Shown in pieces: positions 53,487 to 64,000 of a stretch of DNA of 64,000 nucleotides (positions are counted from its first letter, which is position 1; every line of letters begins with the position of its first letter). The notes beneath the pieces were generated by a model. That model had not been told where the DNA came from and ran no database searches. It saw only the letters and a program-made list of their open reading frames with translations. Made by a program: the position numbers and the translations under genes. The stretch comes from Laccaria trichodermophora (lineage: Eukaryota; Basidiomycota; Agaricomycetes; Agaricales; Hydnangiaceae), in the NCBI GenBank assembly GCA_018417955.1, contig JACTVC010000015.1, positions 1,248,737 through 1,312,736 on the forward strand, given 5' to 3'.

Positions 53487-55355
53487 CGTGAGGCGACGAG
53501 GGAAGCAATCGGACAATCTTAGGTCTGAAGACTTAATACTTTCTATGGCCAGGTACGAGGGCTTAATCGAGGAAATCAAGTGGGATGCGATATCTTTTCC
53601 CTTGGTGTACCTTCCCTATCGCTGATAAATTTTAGGACAGAGAATGGGGTTCGATTGTTGTCAACCCCAGGATCTGTAGGTTAACGTTATAGTCTAGTAC
53701 ATAAGCAAGAGATGTGCCTTTACCTATCTGTTAAGAGACGGTCTCGGTAATGATAAAGGCTTGTGAACAGTGACATGAGAAAAAGGCGGGGAACCTCAGG
53801 GAACTGACGGGTAACCGTGAGGCCGAATGGGAAGCTCCCTGGCAAAAATACCACCCTATGATCCGGGCGTTTACCGTTAACATAAGTATCGCGGGAGGAA
53901 TACCTGCTTACCTTAGTAGGCTCGCTTGATAGAGATTTGGCGTTATTGCGCCAAATTCGCCGTGAACTACAATTTTTTTCACTGAGAATGCGAAGTCAGA
54001 GCTAGTGCTGGAATTGGCTTGCGTCTCAACCAAATCACTGATTGAAAAAGCAGCATAAGAGTTTGCAGCACTAGATTCGAGAGACTCGGCGTAATCGGGT
54101 CTTGCAACGTGTGCACATGGTACATCTATGACAGTGTGGAAGATATGGGGAGATTGGCTTCCAAGTTCCAACAGAATTCCAACTTCAAGTTCTACTCTGT
54201 TTGGTTTCGTGGGTCCTAATCCAAAATGCGACATAGTGTCGCAAAATTTTCATTTTCAAGATGAAGTGATTGAGGAGTGATTAAGAATGTACAGAAAGAT
54301 GACAAGGGATACGACACAATGCAGTCATAAACACGAGAAAATCATCCCCCAGTAATTAATCTCTGCCTCGTTTCCCCTAGCCATCATCCACTGTTTGTCA
54401 AGATGAAGTAGTGAATAGGAGGCATGTCCGCCGAATGCTAAGTGCTGGCACTCAAATGAAAATAGATCAGCGTTATCTCCCAATGGATAAAGAGCTGCAC
54501 CAGGTAAGTACTAGTGATGAGAACGGCCGTTCCGGGAATCAAGAGGGAGTCGAGGACACCCTATTGATTTTGGACGCATGGGACGTAACGGGCTCACGGT
54601 CACCTTGCGACCGCATACGAGGACCATCCAATCAAGGTCAGGTTGAAGGAGAACATCATAGGGCAGATATTTCGGGCCTGAGGTTTACAAACCGATGTAG
54701 TCATATTAACATACAACAGGGGCGGTGGCCTAAAAAAAAATTGCTATTAGCAATGAAAAACATGGACAGGTTGGGTAAAAAGATGCGGTTCAGCTACATG
54801 AAAAAGGTAGAAAAGTGAACGCATCGCGCAACGAGCGCTCATCGTCTAATTAAGGGGTAATCACAACCGGCGTGGAAGGAGGGCAAGAGAGTGTGAAAGG
54901 CGAACATGGGAGACTTACTAGGTACTACTCCGGTGATGACCGACGAACCCTAAAACAGCAAAGCCATGCTCCTTGAGGTGCTTCGAGACAGCGAGTCGAA
55001 GCTCGAAGTCTCCGGAAGGCGAAACACGTTGTGGCAGGTAGAGGAAGAGAGCAAACGTTGAGGAAAATCTCAAGGAAAAAAAAGAGAATTTATACTCCGC
55101 CTGTTCTGGCACGTGTCGGAAACCAATCGGAAACTTCTCACTCTGATCCTTAGTCTCCGAGTATAGTGCGTGGACAACGACGACAATGCTAAGCCTCCTA
55201 TCTTTTGCGCTTCCCGAATCTCGTGCAAGTATGGAGCTCGATTTTGAGCTTCGGCTACACTGCGCCGTTTCCCTCGCAACCTATTTTCAAGTTACTGTCA
55301 GCCACATTACTTTGGCTTGCATCGAAATACTGTGCCATTTCGACCTTCCACTACG
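53487..55355. other. Intergenic, no supported gene
   Basis: 1.9 kb between the divergent DUF6534-like gene and the lactonase gene. The ORFs at 53908-54234 (minus, 108 codons) and 54411-54818 (plus, 135 codons) have no recognisable motif or supporting splice pattern. Confidence 0.5.
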
Positions 55356-56589
55356 ATGGTGGCATTCATAATACTTGCAGGTGGATACGGCGCCTTTGTT
55401 GCAACGTACCTGTTCAATTCCTCAGACTCGACGTTGTCGCTCCTTAGTAAATCTCCGACTGGGCCCAACCCTTCTTGGATAACCAGTCATCTCATGAACA
55501 GGTCCCTCCTGTAGTAAGTTCCTACTTACCATCGTGCATAAATGACGACTGACCAACGTCATAACTTTTCCAGTGCTGTAAATGAAGTATCTCCAGGCGC
55601 GCTCCAGACATTTGAGGTCAGCCCTAGCGGCGCGTTATCCCACCCCATTGATACAACCTCGTCGGGGGGCGACAGTCCGGCGTTTGCAGCCGCGCTCTCG
55701 ACGGGGCAGGTCGCTGTCATGAATTACGGTTCGGGGAATGGGCGAGTTATACAAACGACGGAGTCGGGACTTCATTTTGACCAGGACGAGGACACTCCGA
55801 TTGTTACATTCCCCCGGTTACTTAGTGGTGCTTCGCACCCTCATATGGCGCTTGAACACGGGGACGAGATCTTGGTCCCTGATCTAGTCAGTTCCCTTCA
55901 GTTGGCCTCGACCAATTTGCTGAAGATGCTTGTATTGTAGGGAGGTGATACTACCTGGCGACTCTCAAAAAGTGGGTCGATTCAAGGATTCATTCCCCAG
56001 CCTAAAGGTAGTGGTCCGCGGCACATAGCTATCTATGGTATGTGCATAGACAAAATTTCTACAATATTTACGCTGATACATTTTTTAAGGTCAACATCTT
56101 TTCACCTTACATGAGCTTTCTTCAACCCTGACGGTCCAATTGATCCCTCCAGCGCCAAACGGCACTTCCCCAATCATATCCAGCGTGTCCATCATCCCTT
56201 CAAATCAACCCACAAATGCATCTTACGCCGCTGCCGAAATCCTCATTCCAACCCCCACAAAGGATTTTCCAGTGCCTTATATCTACGTCTCCAACCGCAA
56301 CGTGGGTTTTCAGGATGCTCGCGGTGACTCGATCGCGATATTCGAGCATGTGAATGCGGACACCCCAGAGGAAAGGTTGGTGCTTGTTAAACAGGTTTAC
56401 ACGGGTTTGAGCCAGATTAGGGGAATGCAGTTTGGGGAGGAGCGGGGAGGCGAGGCGTTTTTGGTGGCAGGAGGGGTGGCGGGTGATGCGGGCATCGTGG
56501 TGTTGAAAAGGGTAGATCAGGGGAGAGATTTAAAGGGTGTTGCTAGGAACCGGGAGGTGCCCACCAGGACTACTTTTGTGTGGCTCTGA
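55356..56589 (+). CDS. Lactonase-family seven-bladed beta-propeller protein
   Basis: Four exons (55356-55513, 55574-55886, 55941-56037, 56090-56589) give 355 aa with correct phases. The family (6-phosphogluconolactonase / carboxymuconate cyclase fold) hydrolyses or forms sugar and aromatic lactones. Motifs: FIILAGGYGAFVATYLFN at the start, NPSWITSH, YAVNEVSPGALQTFEV, GDSPAFAAAL..GQVAVMNYGSG, ASHPHMALEHGDEILVPDLGGDTTWRL, KGSGPRHIAIYGQHLFTLHELSSTL, PYIYVSNRN, GDSIAIFEHV, IRGMQFGEE. The C-terminus ends in RTTFVWL, as in other fungal members. No signal peptide is obvious although the first residues are hydrophobic. Substrate cannot be assigned. Confidence 0.92.
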
Positions 56590-57215
56590 GGTACAAAATA
56601 TTACACTCAACTTTATGACGTTTGAACATAACTTACTGGGGAGCGATTGGAATTAGGTGATTGTGAGCAACGGAAATTTTCTGGGCCGAGCCAAACAACG
56701 CGTCGACAACAGCAAGAGCGGATCTTCAACGTCAACCACCACCGTTCAAATGTCCGAATCTATTCTTCAACATGCTCCCTCCTTTCTATGCCATCTTTTT
56801 CCAAAGTTCCGCTTAAAAGGGTCCCGACGGCGTTGTGAATTGCTGGCGAACCGAGTCGGACACGAGGCATTTTAGTCCTGCTACGGTCTGCATTTCAACA
56901 TGTACAAGCTCTGTCGTTCGGTGAGTCATCCGTCGATGTTGGTTGACTTTCTTGACTGTTTCTTTTCTATTCCAAAGTTGTTGGAATAGAGTGTTTAGAA
57001 ATTTGTCCCCTTGGTCAATATACGAGGAACAAGACCCATAGATTCGACCCTGTGGCTACTCCGTAGTCCTCCGTTGAGGTAATCAGAAATTTCGTTTGAC
57101 CCTTGCCGAACAAGCAACAGGCAACTTGCATGCATTCACCACATGTTTATTGATATACAAAGACACCTCAAGCTGGCGGGTTTTACTTTCATTCAAGTCT
57201 TCATAGAAAATTACG
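56590..57215. other. Intergenic between lactonase and membrane-protein genes
   Basis: 626 bp; no gene. Presumed to hold the lactonase 3' region and the next promoter. Confidence 0.5.
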
Positions 57216-58611
57216 ATGACAGCTCATACATCCCTGCTGGAACGTGATACTGCGGCTTTGCCGTCTTGTATGAAGCTTCCATACATCGGCGCAATTGTGG
57301 TAGGAGAGCACTGCTGGCCTGTCTGCTATGCATTCACTGAATCTTTCTTTCCTGTAGGTCGAAGCCTTTTTATATGGTGCGAGTATTGTGTTCTCAATAT
57401 TGGACCGAATTATGTATACATGACAGGGGTGTATCTTGTCTTATTTTACAATTGCTCCTACGTTCTTTTTGTCCGCAGGCATCGGAAACGTCAATGGCAT
57501 CATCAAATTCTCGCTACGGTTATGTTTGGACTCTCCACCGCGCACTTGGGTCTGAATATCAAGTCGCTGTCCCACAGGTGTCCGTATCTTTCCTTGGCAA
57601 GATTCCTCCTTTACATAACGAGTAAGTGAGTACGCATCATTTATTGAAAATACTCCGGTGAATGAATGTCTGAAGCGCCATTTTATCTTCTTTCCTTGTA
57701 GCGCCTTTTCTGAACGCGCAGGTGTATGATACTCACGAAAAACACAGATCTTCCGTTGTTCTTCTCTTTGGAACAACACGTGGCAGGTTATTTTCGCCCC
57801 TTGTGTTTGTCTATTCTGTTCATCAGGTCTGTAGTTTGTTTTTGGAAGAAACTATGGAACTATCTCACCCTGCGTTGCTCAGTCTATGGATACCTTTTTG
57901 CTGTTTCGGCCGTCACCCATCTGCCTGTGCGAGAGCGATTTCCCGTCTTTCTGTGGATGACATTCGGAATCGACTTATATGTCACTGTCTTGACTAGTAT
58001 ATCCAACCAAATTTCCGCGTGAAATCCTGAATGACCACAACCATTATAGTGGGGCGTGTGTGGTGGATTACACGAAAAGCTGGCTTCATTTTGGGGACAA
58101 GGCTTCCAAGAAGGTACTATGCGGCCGTGTAAGGAAGAATTATGTTGCCTGGCATAAACTTACATCTCTCGCAGGGTGGAGTCAGGAGCTCCCTACACAA
58201 CTTGCGTCCTATTGTATGCGATGTTCTCATCAGCAGCGCCTCACAGTGATAGTCATCACATCCTCCATGGAGCGTTGGTGCAAGTTTCGGTGCGTTCCCT
58301 CTGGACTGTGTGAGCTCGATGGCTTATATATCCATTGTAAAAAGGGTATCGTTCACGCCCTTATTACTGTACACCTCTCGCTTGGGCACGGTGTCCAAGA
58401 TGTTGAGACAACAGTGACGATGGCCCAGGTTGAGCAACTGGGATCGAGCACACCTGTTCTTGATACAGTTATCAGCACTGTTGGAAGTGGTCGTCCAATT
58501 TCTAATCAAACTTTACAGGCACCAGAAGACCGAGCTACACAAGATATTGAAAGTGTCCGAGTCGAGACTCGCGAAAAATCAGCGCAAGGAGAGGCGTTCG
58601 AGGTTTTGTGA
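57216..58611 (+). CDS. Multipass membrane protein, Agaricomycete family (exons partly resolved)
   Basis: Clear first exons 57216-57299, 57358-57376 and 57427 onwards give LPYIGAIVVEAFLYGVYLVLFYNCSYVLFVRR, WHHQILATVMFGLSTAHLGLNI. Later text includes CFWKKLWN, FPVFLWMTFGIDLYVTVLT, GRVWWITRKAGFILGTRLPRRYYAAV and near the end LGHGVQDVETTVTMAQ, stopping at 58611. The order (hydrophobic helices, a GR.WW..R..loop, then an acidic, Thr/Ser-rich cytosolic tail) matches a large set of uncharacterised seven-helix-like proteins in mushrooms. I could not fix the middle splice sites, and several stops fall between segments, so a broken gene is not excluded. Function unknown. Confidence 0.6.
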
Positions 58612-59722
58612 CGTATCTACCTACTCTCATTGAGTGTCATGAATCTTAAAAATTAGTAACGTATTGATAACGACACAGACGTGACAATCTTCTTACTTTT
58701 CTACTTCTACAAGTATCGTTTGTTGGCAGCACAAGGTCACCCACCGTGTAATAGTTTTCTGCGTAACAAGTGATAGACATGTCATAGATGAAAGACTGCG
58801 GCAGGCGTTAAACTCTTCCCCTTGCAACTCCATTCAGCGTACTAACTTGAATTTTTTTTTGGAAGAACTACAACAGTCCTCTGTGCGTAGACTTCAAGTT
58901 GGTATATTTACTTCCTTCCCTTTTGGGTCCTTGAAGTCTGACCGCGCAAGTTCAACCCAATTTCCCTCCGTCAGTCACGACTTTCAATTACTGGGCCTGC
59001 TTGAAGACGTGGGAGAGCATCGGGATCGCGATATGGCCATCCTTGCTTTCAAGCGGTAGCTGCCTCCCGGGTATCGGCAAGTCGAGGAAACCAGATCCAT
59101 CTTAGTCTCGTCAATAACATGTCCACCAGGCGCTCATCCAAGATTCCGAAGTGAACCGCGGGAATGACCGAGGTGGTCCATGAAGATATTGGCCCTTGCC
59201 TCCGAGGAAAAGAACGTCATCCATGCCAATAATAACGGCTTGTTGATCCCAACCAAGGATGGTGCAGAACGGGGGTGGGTGTTTGAAGTCCAGGGTTCAA
59301 GCTTGATGATACACTGGGTCTGTAGTCTTCCTTGACTTGAAGGTATGTTTGAAGCATAATAGCAAGACGATGTCGAATGAGATCAAATTCGGGCCGATAT
59401 CCACGCCCGGTGGCTGGTGGTTTTCGCACAATTAGTGTAGCATATAGATGCTTCGTGTAGATATGAGCTTCTCGGCGCTATTTGTTACCGAAATTGATTG
59501 ATAGATTTCATGGTTGGCGCTTTTAGAGGTCTTTCAATACAACATGTCAAGCTATGGCTATGCAAGCGTCTTTCTGTGACAATCCCTTTTGAATCTATAT
59601 ATATGAACGGATAGATAAGAACATAGGCAGGATGTGAAGGATAAGAGGGGACACCAACTTGTTGTGAAGGATTCCGGCGCCCTGCCATCTATCTGCAGCA
59701 CCAACCACTGAGAGAACACGCG
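58612..59722. other. Intergenic, no supported gene
   Basis: 1.1 kb. ORFs of 67-70 codons only, without motifs. The right end carries the promoter of the gene at 59723. Confidence 0.5.
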
Positions 59723-60773
59723 ATGGCATCATCCCAATCGCCCGATGAAGCACGTCCTGAAAATTTGACGACAGAATCCAAAGAACGAGCGGCGACACCC
59801 AAATCGCCCGACGAAGCGCTCCCAGAAACATTAACAACAGAATCCAAAGAACAAGCGACAACGCCCAAATCGCTCGATGAAGCGCGCCAGGAAAAATTGA
59901 CAACAGAATCCAAAGAAGAAGTGACGACATCCAAATCGCTCGACGAGGCACGATTGAAGACAGAACCCAAAGAGGGCGAGATAGCATCCACACCGCCGAA
60001 CGAAGGTGCTCAACCAGAAGAGATTGCGACCAAAGAAACCACCCCCAGCCGGCCGCACCTCTTCCACGGGACCCCAAGCGAAATGGAGACGCAGTACGTC
60101 AACATGCTGCTCGCAAAGGACAAGATCCACATGATCTACAACGCACTTGCGGGGTTCTTCACGTGGATCCTTCTTGCGGGATTCATCTTGTTCCCGGGCA
60201 CCTTCACGAGTTTGCAGAGTGCCAATTTGGGGTCAACGGGCGAGGAGGTGTTGGATGCCATTAAGCATGTCCCTTTGTAGGTGTATATGGGCCTTGGATA
60301 TAGATTTGTAGACTGAGAGCCCTTTGTGATTGCCCTCAGATACATCATTGGGTGGGCGTGCTGTGGAATTGGCGCTTTTGGGATGCTGTGGCTTTGGTGG
60401 AGGTGGAGGAACAACTACATCTGGCTGGTGGACAGGATTTTCTTGTGGGTGGCTTGTGTATCCTGTGTTGTGTTGATCAATTCATGCTACCCTCCTTCTC
60501 AGACCAGGCTTCCTTAACTCCCTAGCAGGTGTCATATCGACACTTACCAATACGTTAGGAGTGCAGCACAGAACGTTTTCGACCAGTGCCAGGATAACAC
60601 TCATCACTTCCTCGGTAACAGTAGCATGCGGGGTCTTGGTCGGTGCGTATAGCTTCTGGATGTTGAGACGGGTGAAGATGAAGCATGATAGGCACATTGG
60701 TATAATGCGAGTCGGAAAGTACGGTGAAGGGAAAATTGAGCAGATGAATGTTAATGGTGAGCAGGGAGTATAG
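59723..60773 (+). CDS. Four-helix membrane protein with N-terminal 22-residue repeats (tandem copy 1)
   Basis: Three exons (59723-60276, 60340-60444, 60503-60773) give 309 aa. The N-terminal 110 residues are hydrophilic, with about four 22-residue repeats of the type S-P/L-DEAR-x-E-x-LTTESKE-x-x-TTPK. Then come RPHLFHGTPSEMETQYVNMLLA, helix 1 (LAGFFTWILLAGFILFPGTF), TSLQSAN, helix 2 (YIIGWACCGIGAFGMLWLWW), RWRNNYIW, PGFLNSLAGVISTLTNTLG, helix 3 (ITLITSSVTVACGVLVGAYSF) and a basic tail RRVKMKHDRHIG. The second gene at 61570 is a paralog with identical exon structure (exon 2 is 105 bp in both) but no repeats. Conserved uncharacterised fungal family; function unknown. Confidence 0.85.
59730..60000 (+). 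repeat. 66-bp coding tandem repeats in the four-helix gene
   Basis: About four in-frame units of 66 bp (CGAT/CGACGAAGC..CTGACAACAGAATCCAAAGA-type core) encode the 22-residue repeats. Absent from the paralog at 61570, so the expansion came after the duplication or was lost there. Confidence 0.8.
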
Positions 60774-61569
60774 CTTGGGAACCATGGCAGTGAACGCCGA
60801 GTCGAATCATAATTGTCACTATCAAAGGCTTATGTATTAGTTTGCGGACTTGGAATTGCTTTATACAACGTACCACCGCCTTTTGTTCACCTTGCTGTAC
60901 TGAAGGAAGAACATCGAAGTTGATCACAAGCAAACATTTTTCAATTTCCGTTCCAACACCAAAGTTAATCATCAACATTACGCCCAATCTTCGCGCGTCC
61001 CAAGGATCGGTCGTGAATGACCAGCTTGGCTGGTTCACGGTTATCCAACCTGTGGCCCGTCGTCGAGTAAGTCGTGGACGTCCAGCTTGGTGGCTTGGTA
61101 GGCCACTGATATCCAGCCCAACAAGGAATGCAGTAGGGGAAAGTGTCGTGTCCAAGTATGCTGGAATCGAGACAAGGCAGGGCAGCAAGCCAGTGAGTGG
61201 CTTTCGATCATTGATATTGCACCGTTATCAACGCCAACTGTACTCGAAGCCATCCAATCGATAGCATTCATAGATAACTTGAGTGATTAGTGAATGTTGC
61301 TGATATACGATCCAGCATGCGTCGTCGGAGCCTGAAATCGTGATGCCACGCGGATGGGCATGCAGGACACATGGCCTCAGAAGGCCTCTTGAACATGATA
61401 TAAATGGGGCAGAGGGAGGCAGAGGGGAGTAGAGGCCGCGAGTGATAATAATAAGAGAACCCGGCTGGGAAATATCACATCTTCATCATCTGGTCGTGAG
61501 GGTTCCTCGAATTCGCCAAGACCACCACTCAAACTTGAACTCCATCCTCACGAAGAGACACATACACAG
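60774..61569. other. Spacer between the tandem membrane-protein genes
   Basis: 796 bp. A 145-codon minus-strand ORF (60751-61188) has no recognisable motif and overlaps the 3' end of gene 1; not called. Confidence 0.5.
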
Positions 61570-62318
61570 ATGACATCCAACGCAAAGACCTCTCCTCCCA
61601 AACCCTCCAACGACCGACCGCACCTAATCCACGCAACCCCAACCCAAATGGACACACAATACGTCAACATGCTCCTAGCACTCGACAGCATCCCACGGCT
61701 GCACAACATCCTAGCTGGGTTCTTCACTTGGATCCTCTTGGCGGGGTTCGTGTTGTTTCCTGGTACGTTTACCAGTTTGCAGAATGCGAATGTAACGGCG
61801 GCTGGGGGGGAGGTGGGAAAGAAGGTGTTGGGTGCGGTTGCGCATGTTCCGCTGTGAGTTTTTTCTTTTGTGTTGGGATGGAGCTGATTATGGTTGAGGG
61901 CGCAGGTTCGTGATTGCGTGGATATGTTGTGGGATTGGGACGATTGGGATGATATGGCTTTGGTGGAGGTGGAGGAATAATTATATCTGGATTCTGAACC
62001 GGATATTCCTGTGCGTTGTCTTGCCATGCCCTTTCTTTCATGCCCATCGAGACTGACGCGTTAATTAGACCGGGCCTACTCAACTCCCTCGCAGGCATAA
62101 TATCAACCCTCGCCAACGCGCTCGGCGCACAACACGGCACGTTTTCACGTACAGCGAGGGTGACCATCTCCGTTACATCAGTCGTAGCCTTTGTCTGTGG
62201 GGTATTGGTCCTGGTGTATAGTTTGTGGGTCCTGAGGAGGGTCAAGGCGAAGCATGATAGGGAAGTAGGGATAGAGCGGGCTGGGAAACATGGTGAAGGG
62301 AGGGTGGACAAAGTCTAA
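61570..62318 (+). CDS. Four-helix membrane protein (tandem copy 2)
   Basis: Three exons (61570-61853, 61906-62010, 62069-62318) give 212 aa with correct phases. It shares with its neighbour DRPHLIHATPTQMDTQYVNMLLA, ILAGFFTWILLAGFVLFPGTFTSLQNAN, the CCGIGTIGMIWLWWRWRNNYIW block, PGLLNSLAGIISTLANALGAQHGTF, a final helix and the basic tail RRVKAKHDREVGIERAGKHGEG. The N-terminus is short (about 20 residues), so this is likely the ancestral form. Conserved Arg/Trp-rich loop between helices 2 and 3 suggests a structural or lipid-interface role, but no function is established. Confidence 0.87.
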
Positions 62319-62463
62319 ACGAATTATTTACATTATTTACTTACGCGACATGCGGACTTTTAAATTTAAATTTCTGTTCTACGTGACACGTGACACAGCT
62401 ACCTTTTCTCGTTCTCGTCTCGCTGTCCTTCGTTGCACCTTCGCGTTAGGCGTATTCATAAAG

Positions 62464-63654
62464 ATGCGCGACGGCGGGGTGTTTTCTATCCGTCGGGCAT
62501 TGCCTCGCATGGTACGTACGCACTCCCTTACATCTCTCTCCACAACAAGCTCACCTCTTTCCGCGCTGTAGAGCTGGTCCCCAAAAAACCTATTCAACCT
62601 CTGGCACCGCACCATAGGACCCAAATCCGAGGAAATCACATTCAAACTCACAACCGGTGAAACCCTCTTCCAACAACGCTGGAGGTCCAAAGCAGCTGTA
62701 AGAGCGTACCACGGGGATTACATTCCCGAAAAGGTGTTCAAGCGTTGGTACCTCCCCGAGACTATTCCAGACGTACGGCCCCGTCGGAAGATTCTGTCCG
62801 GAGATGATAAGGCTTCTTTGGAAGAGTTTGCGAGACGACGGAAGAAGGAGAAGGATCTGGAGGAGGAGATGGAGAAGAAGGGGATGGCTCCTGTTGGGAG
62901 TTTGATGTTCTCAGAGGTGGAGAGACGGATTGACGTTTTTATTTTTCGGTGTTGCTTTGCGCATAGTATTTATGAGGCTAGGAGGTTGGTCATTCATGGG
63001 AATGTGTTGCTTAACGGGAAGAAGGTTCGTTTCTTCCCTCTTTATTCCGATACGTTGGAACTGAAGATTTTTATTTTATTTTAGCACAGTAACGCAAACA
63101 CCCGCTTAGCACCAGGCGACATGGTCTCCGTCGACCCTTCCGCCATCCGCTTCTTCAAACCTCCCCACGGCGAGTACGACGACGTCATTGGGACCGTCGC
63201 AGCAAGCAAAGTGGCTGCAAAAGAAGGGACCGCCGTAGAGCCGCCACAAGGGGACAGCAAACCGGTCGAATCACTCACCCCATTCCACCTGCCCACCTAC
63301 GCCTCACCCTGGCTGTTCATCCCCGCGTACATCGAGCTATCCTTCCCCACCTGTTCAGCCATATACGTCCGCCACCCCACCGCGCGCCCCGGCTACTCTG
63401 AGATCCCCACTCCGTACGACGCAGACGGCGCGTTGGTGCGGTATGCATGGGAATGGTACGTGCAGCGGAGACCACGACTGAGGACGGCGAGTCAGCTGTC
63501 GAGGATGCCGGAGGATAGGGCGTTAGCGATGAGGGAGGACGTTGAAGATGGACGCAGGCATCTCAAGTTGGATATTGGCCGGCTTGAGAGGGTTTCTAGG
63601 ATGAAAACCAAATCCAAAAAGAAAGCGGCTGGTCCTAGATCTAGACGTGCGTAG
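62464..63654 (+). CDS. NAM9: Mitochondrial small-subunit ribosomal protein uS4m (Nam9 homolog)
   Basis: Three exons (62464-62511, 62572-63024, 63085-63654) give 356 aa. uS4 binds 16S-type rRNA early in small-subunit assembly and contributes to decoding accuracy. Seen: a basic N-terminus (MRDGGVFSIRRALPRM), FNLWHRTI, FQQRWRSKAAVRAYHGDYIPEKVFKRWYLPETIP, then the S4 RNA-binding fold SEVERRIDVFIFRCCFAHSIYEARRLVIHGNVLLNGKK followed by LAPGDMVSVDP. The C-terminal extension of about 150 residues, with PWLFIPAYIELSFPTCSAIYVRHPTARP and a Lys/Arg-rich tail, is typical of fungal Nam9. Exon 1 (16 codons) carries the presequence-like start. Confidence 0.93.
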
Positions 63655-63803
63655 TAGTGAATATAATTAGCCGTGAGAAATTTGATCTTCGTTGAAGCTG
63701 ATCGAGTTGTGAGTCGTGACGAAACGCGCAGCGGGCCCAGGGCTGGCTTCAGGTTAAATACACATACCCTCAAAAAATACCCCCTACCCGGATACCAAAA
63801 ATC

Positions 63804-63969
63804 ATGTCGACTGTAACCGTCCCAGACTGCCTTCCAACTCCACGACCAGACCACCGCTCAACCAGGCGCCCCTCCTCCAAGCTTGGCGTCTTTCTCTGGC
63901 GCAGGAGGATGTGGTTCGAGTCGACATTTGTCCTATCTATGCTAGAGCCATGGGAGAAGTTTTTAATGC
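63804..63969 (+). CDS. First exon of a probable serine palmitoyltransferase small subunit (runs off window)
   Basis: From ATG 63804 the frame reads a Pro/Arg-rich N-terminus then WRRRMWFESTFVLSMLEPWEKFLM, ending at a donor-like GTTAGT at 63970. The LSMLEPWEK motif resembles the LYMLEPWER segment of small activating subunits of serine palmitoyltransferase (first step of sphingolipid synthesis in the ER). The rest lies beyond the window. Assignment rests on this one motif. Confidence 0.55.
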
Positions 63970-64000
63970 GTTAGTTATCCCTTCTAGCTCCTTCCGCCTC

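Noticed and set aside
54411..54818. 135-codon plus-strand ORF
   Set aside because: Low-complexity charged text without recognisable domain or splice context.
60751..61188. 145-codon minus-strand ORF overlapping the 3' end of the four-helix gene
   Set aside because: Overlaps a well-supported gene and shows no motif.

Overview
The window looks like part of an Agaricomycete (mushroom-forming basidiomycete) nuclear chromosome. Genes are split by many introns of about 50-60 bp with GT..AG ends. Several families are typical of that group: a DUF6534-type membrane protein, an SRPK-like kinase fragment, F-box genes with the PPEILSRI motif, and a CAP10/GT90 glycosyltransferase. I rebuilt most exon chains by hand. 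In the genes given exact joins, every exon phase adds up to a whole number of codons.

Layout. 1-9341 is a decayed segmental duplication: pieces of an eIF4G gene (MA3 end, 5' end, MIF4G middle) and an F-box/LRR gene occur three times, and the middle copy is split by a gag-only LTR element with perfect target-site duplication. 9342-11763 is an intact GT90 gene. 12128-16070 holds three direct copies of an unknown ~155-aa gene; a fourth, inverted copy lies at 45.6-46.7 kb. 16653-25913 is a conserved block: NYN-domain protein, old yellow enzyme, ATG12 and TMA22/DENR. 25914-31929 is a 6-kb stretch with no supported gene. 31930-37081 carries glycyl-tRNA synthetase (with a possible second start for mitochondrial targeting) and a bestrophin-type channel. 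37248-46734 is accessory: a broken SRPK-like kinase, repeats, a secreted repeat precursor, a small membrane protein and the inverted family member. 46887-48385 is an ATG27-like MRH membrane protein. 48917-51043 is a nest of TA-targeting DNA transposons. 51976-58611 has two multipass membrane genes around a lactonase-type propeller. 59723-62318 is a tandem pair of four-helix membrane genes, followed by mitochondrial ribosomal protein uS4m (62464-63654) and the start of a probable serine palmitoyltransferase small subunit (63804 onward).

Most interesting item. The minus-strand gene at 40786-41307 encodes a 135-aa secreted precursor. It has a signal peptide and ten copies of the tetrapeptide QRDW, each preceded by X-Ala or X-Pro dipeptides and, from the second copy on, by a dibasic site (RR or KR). 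The last QRDW sits exactly at the stop codon. This is the layout of a Kex2/Ste13-processed, alpha-factor-like peptide precursor, which is unusual in a basidiomycete. I cannot say whether it is a signal peptide, a RiPP precursor or something else.

A recurring theme is decay by C-to-T nonsense changes (CGA to TGA, CAA to TAA, CAG to TAG) in the duplicated genes. In two cases an intact sister copy inside the window shows the original codon.
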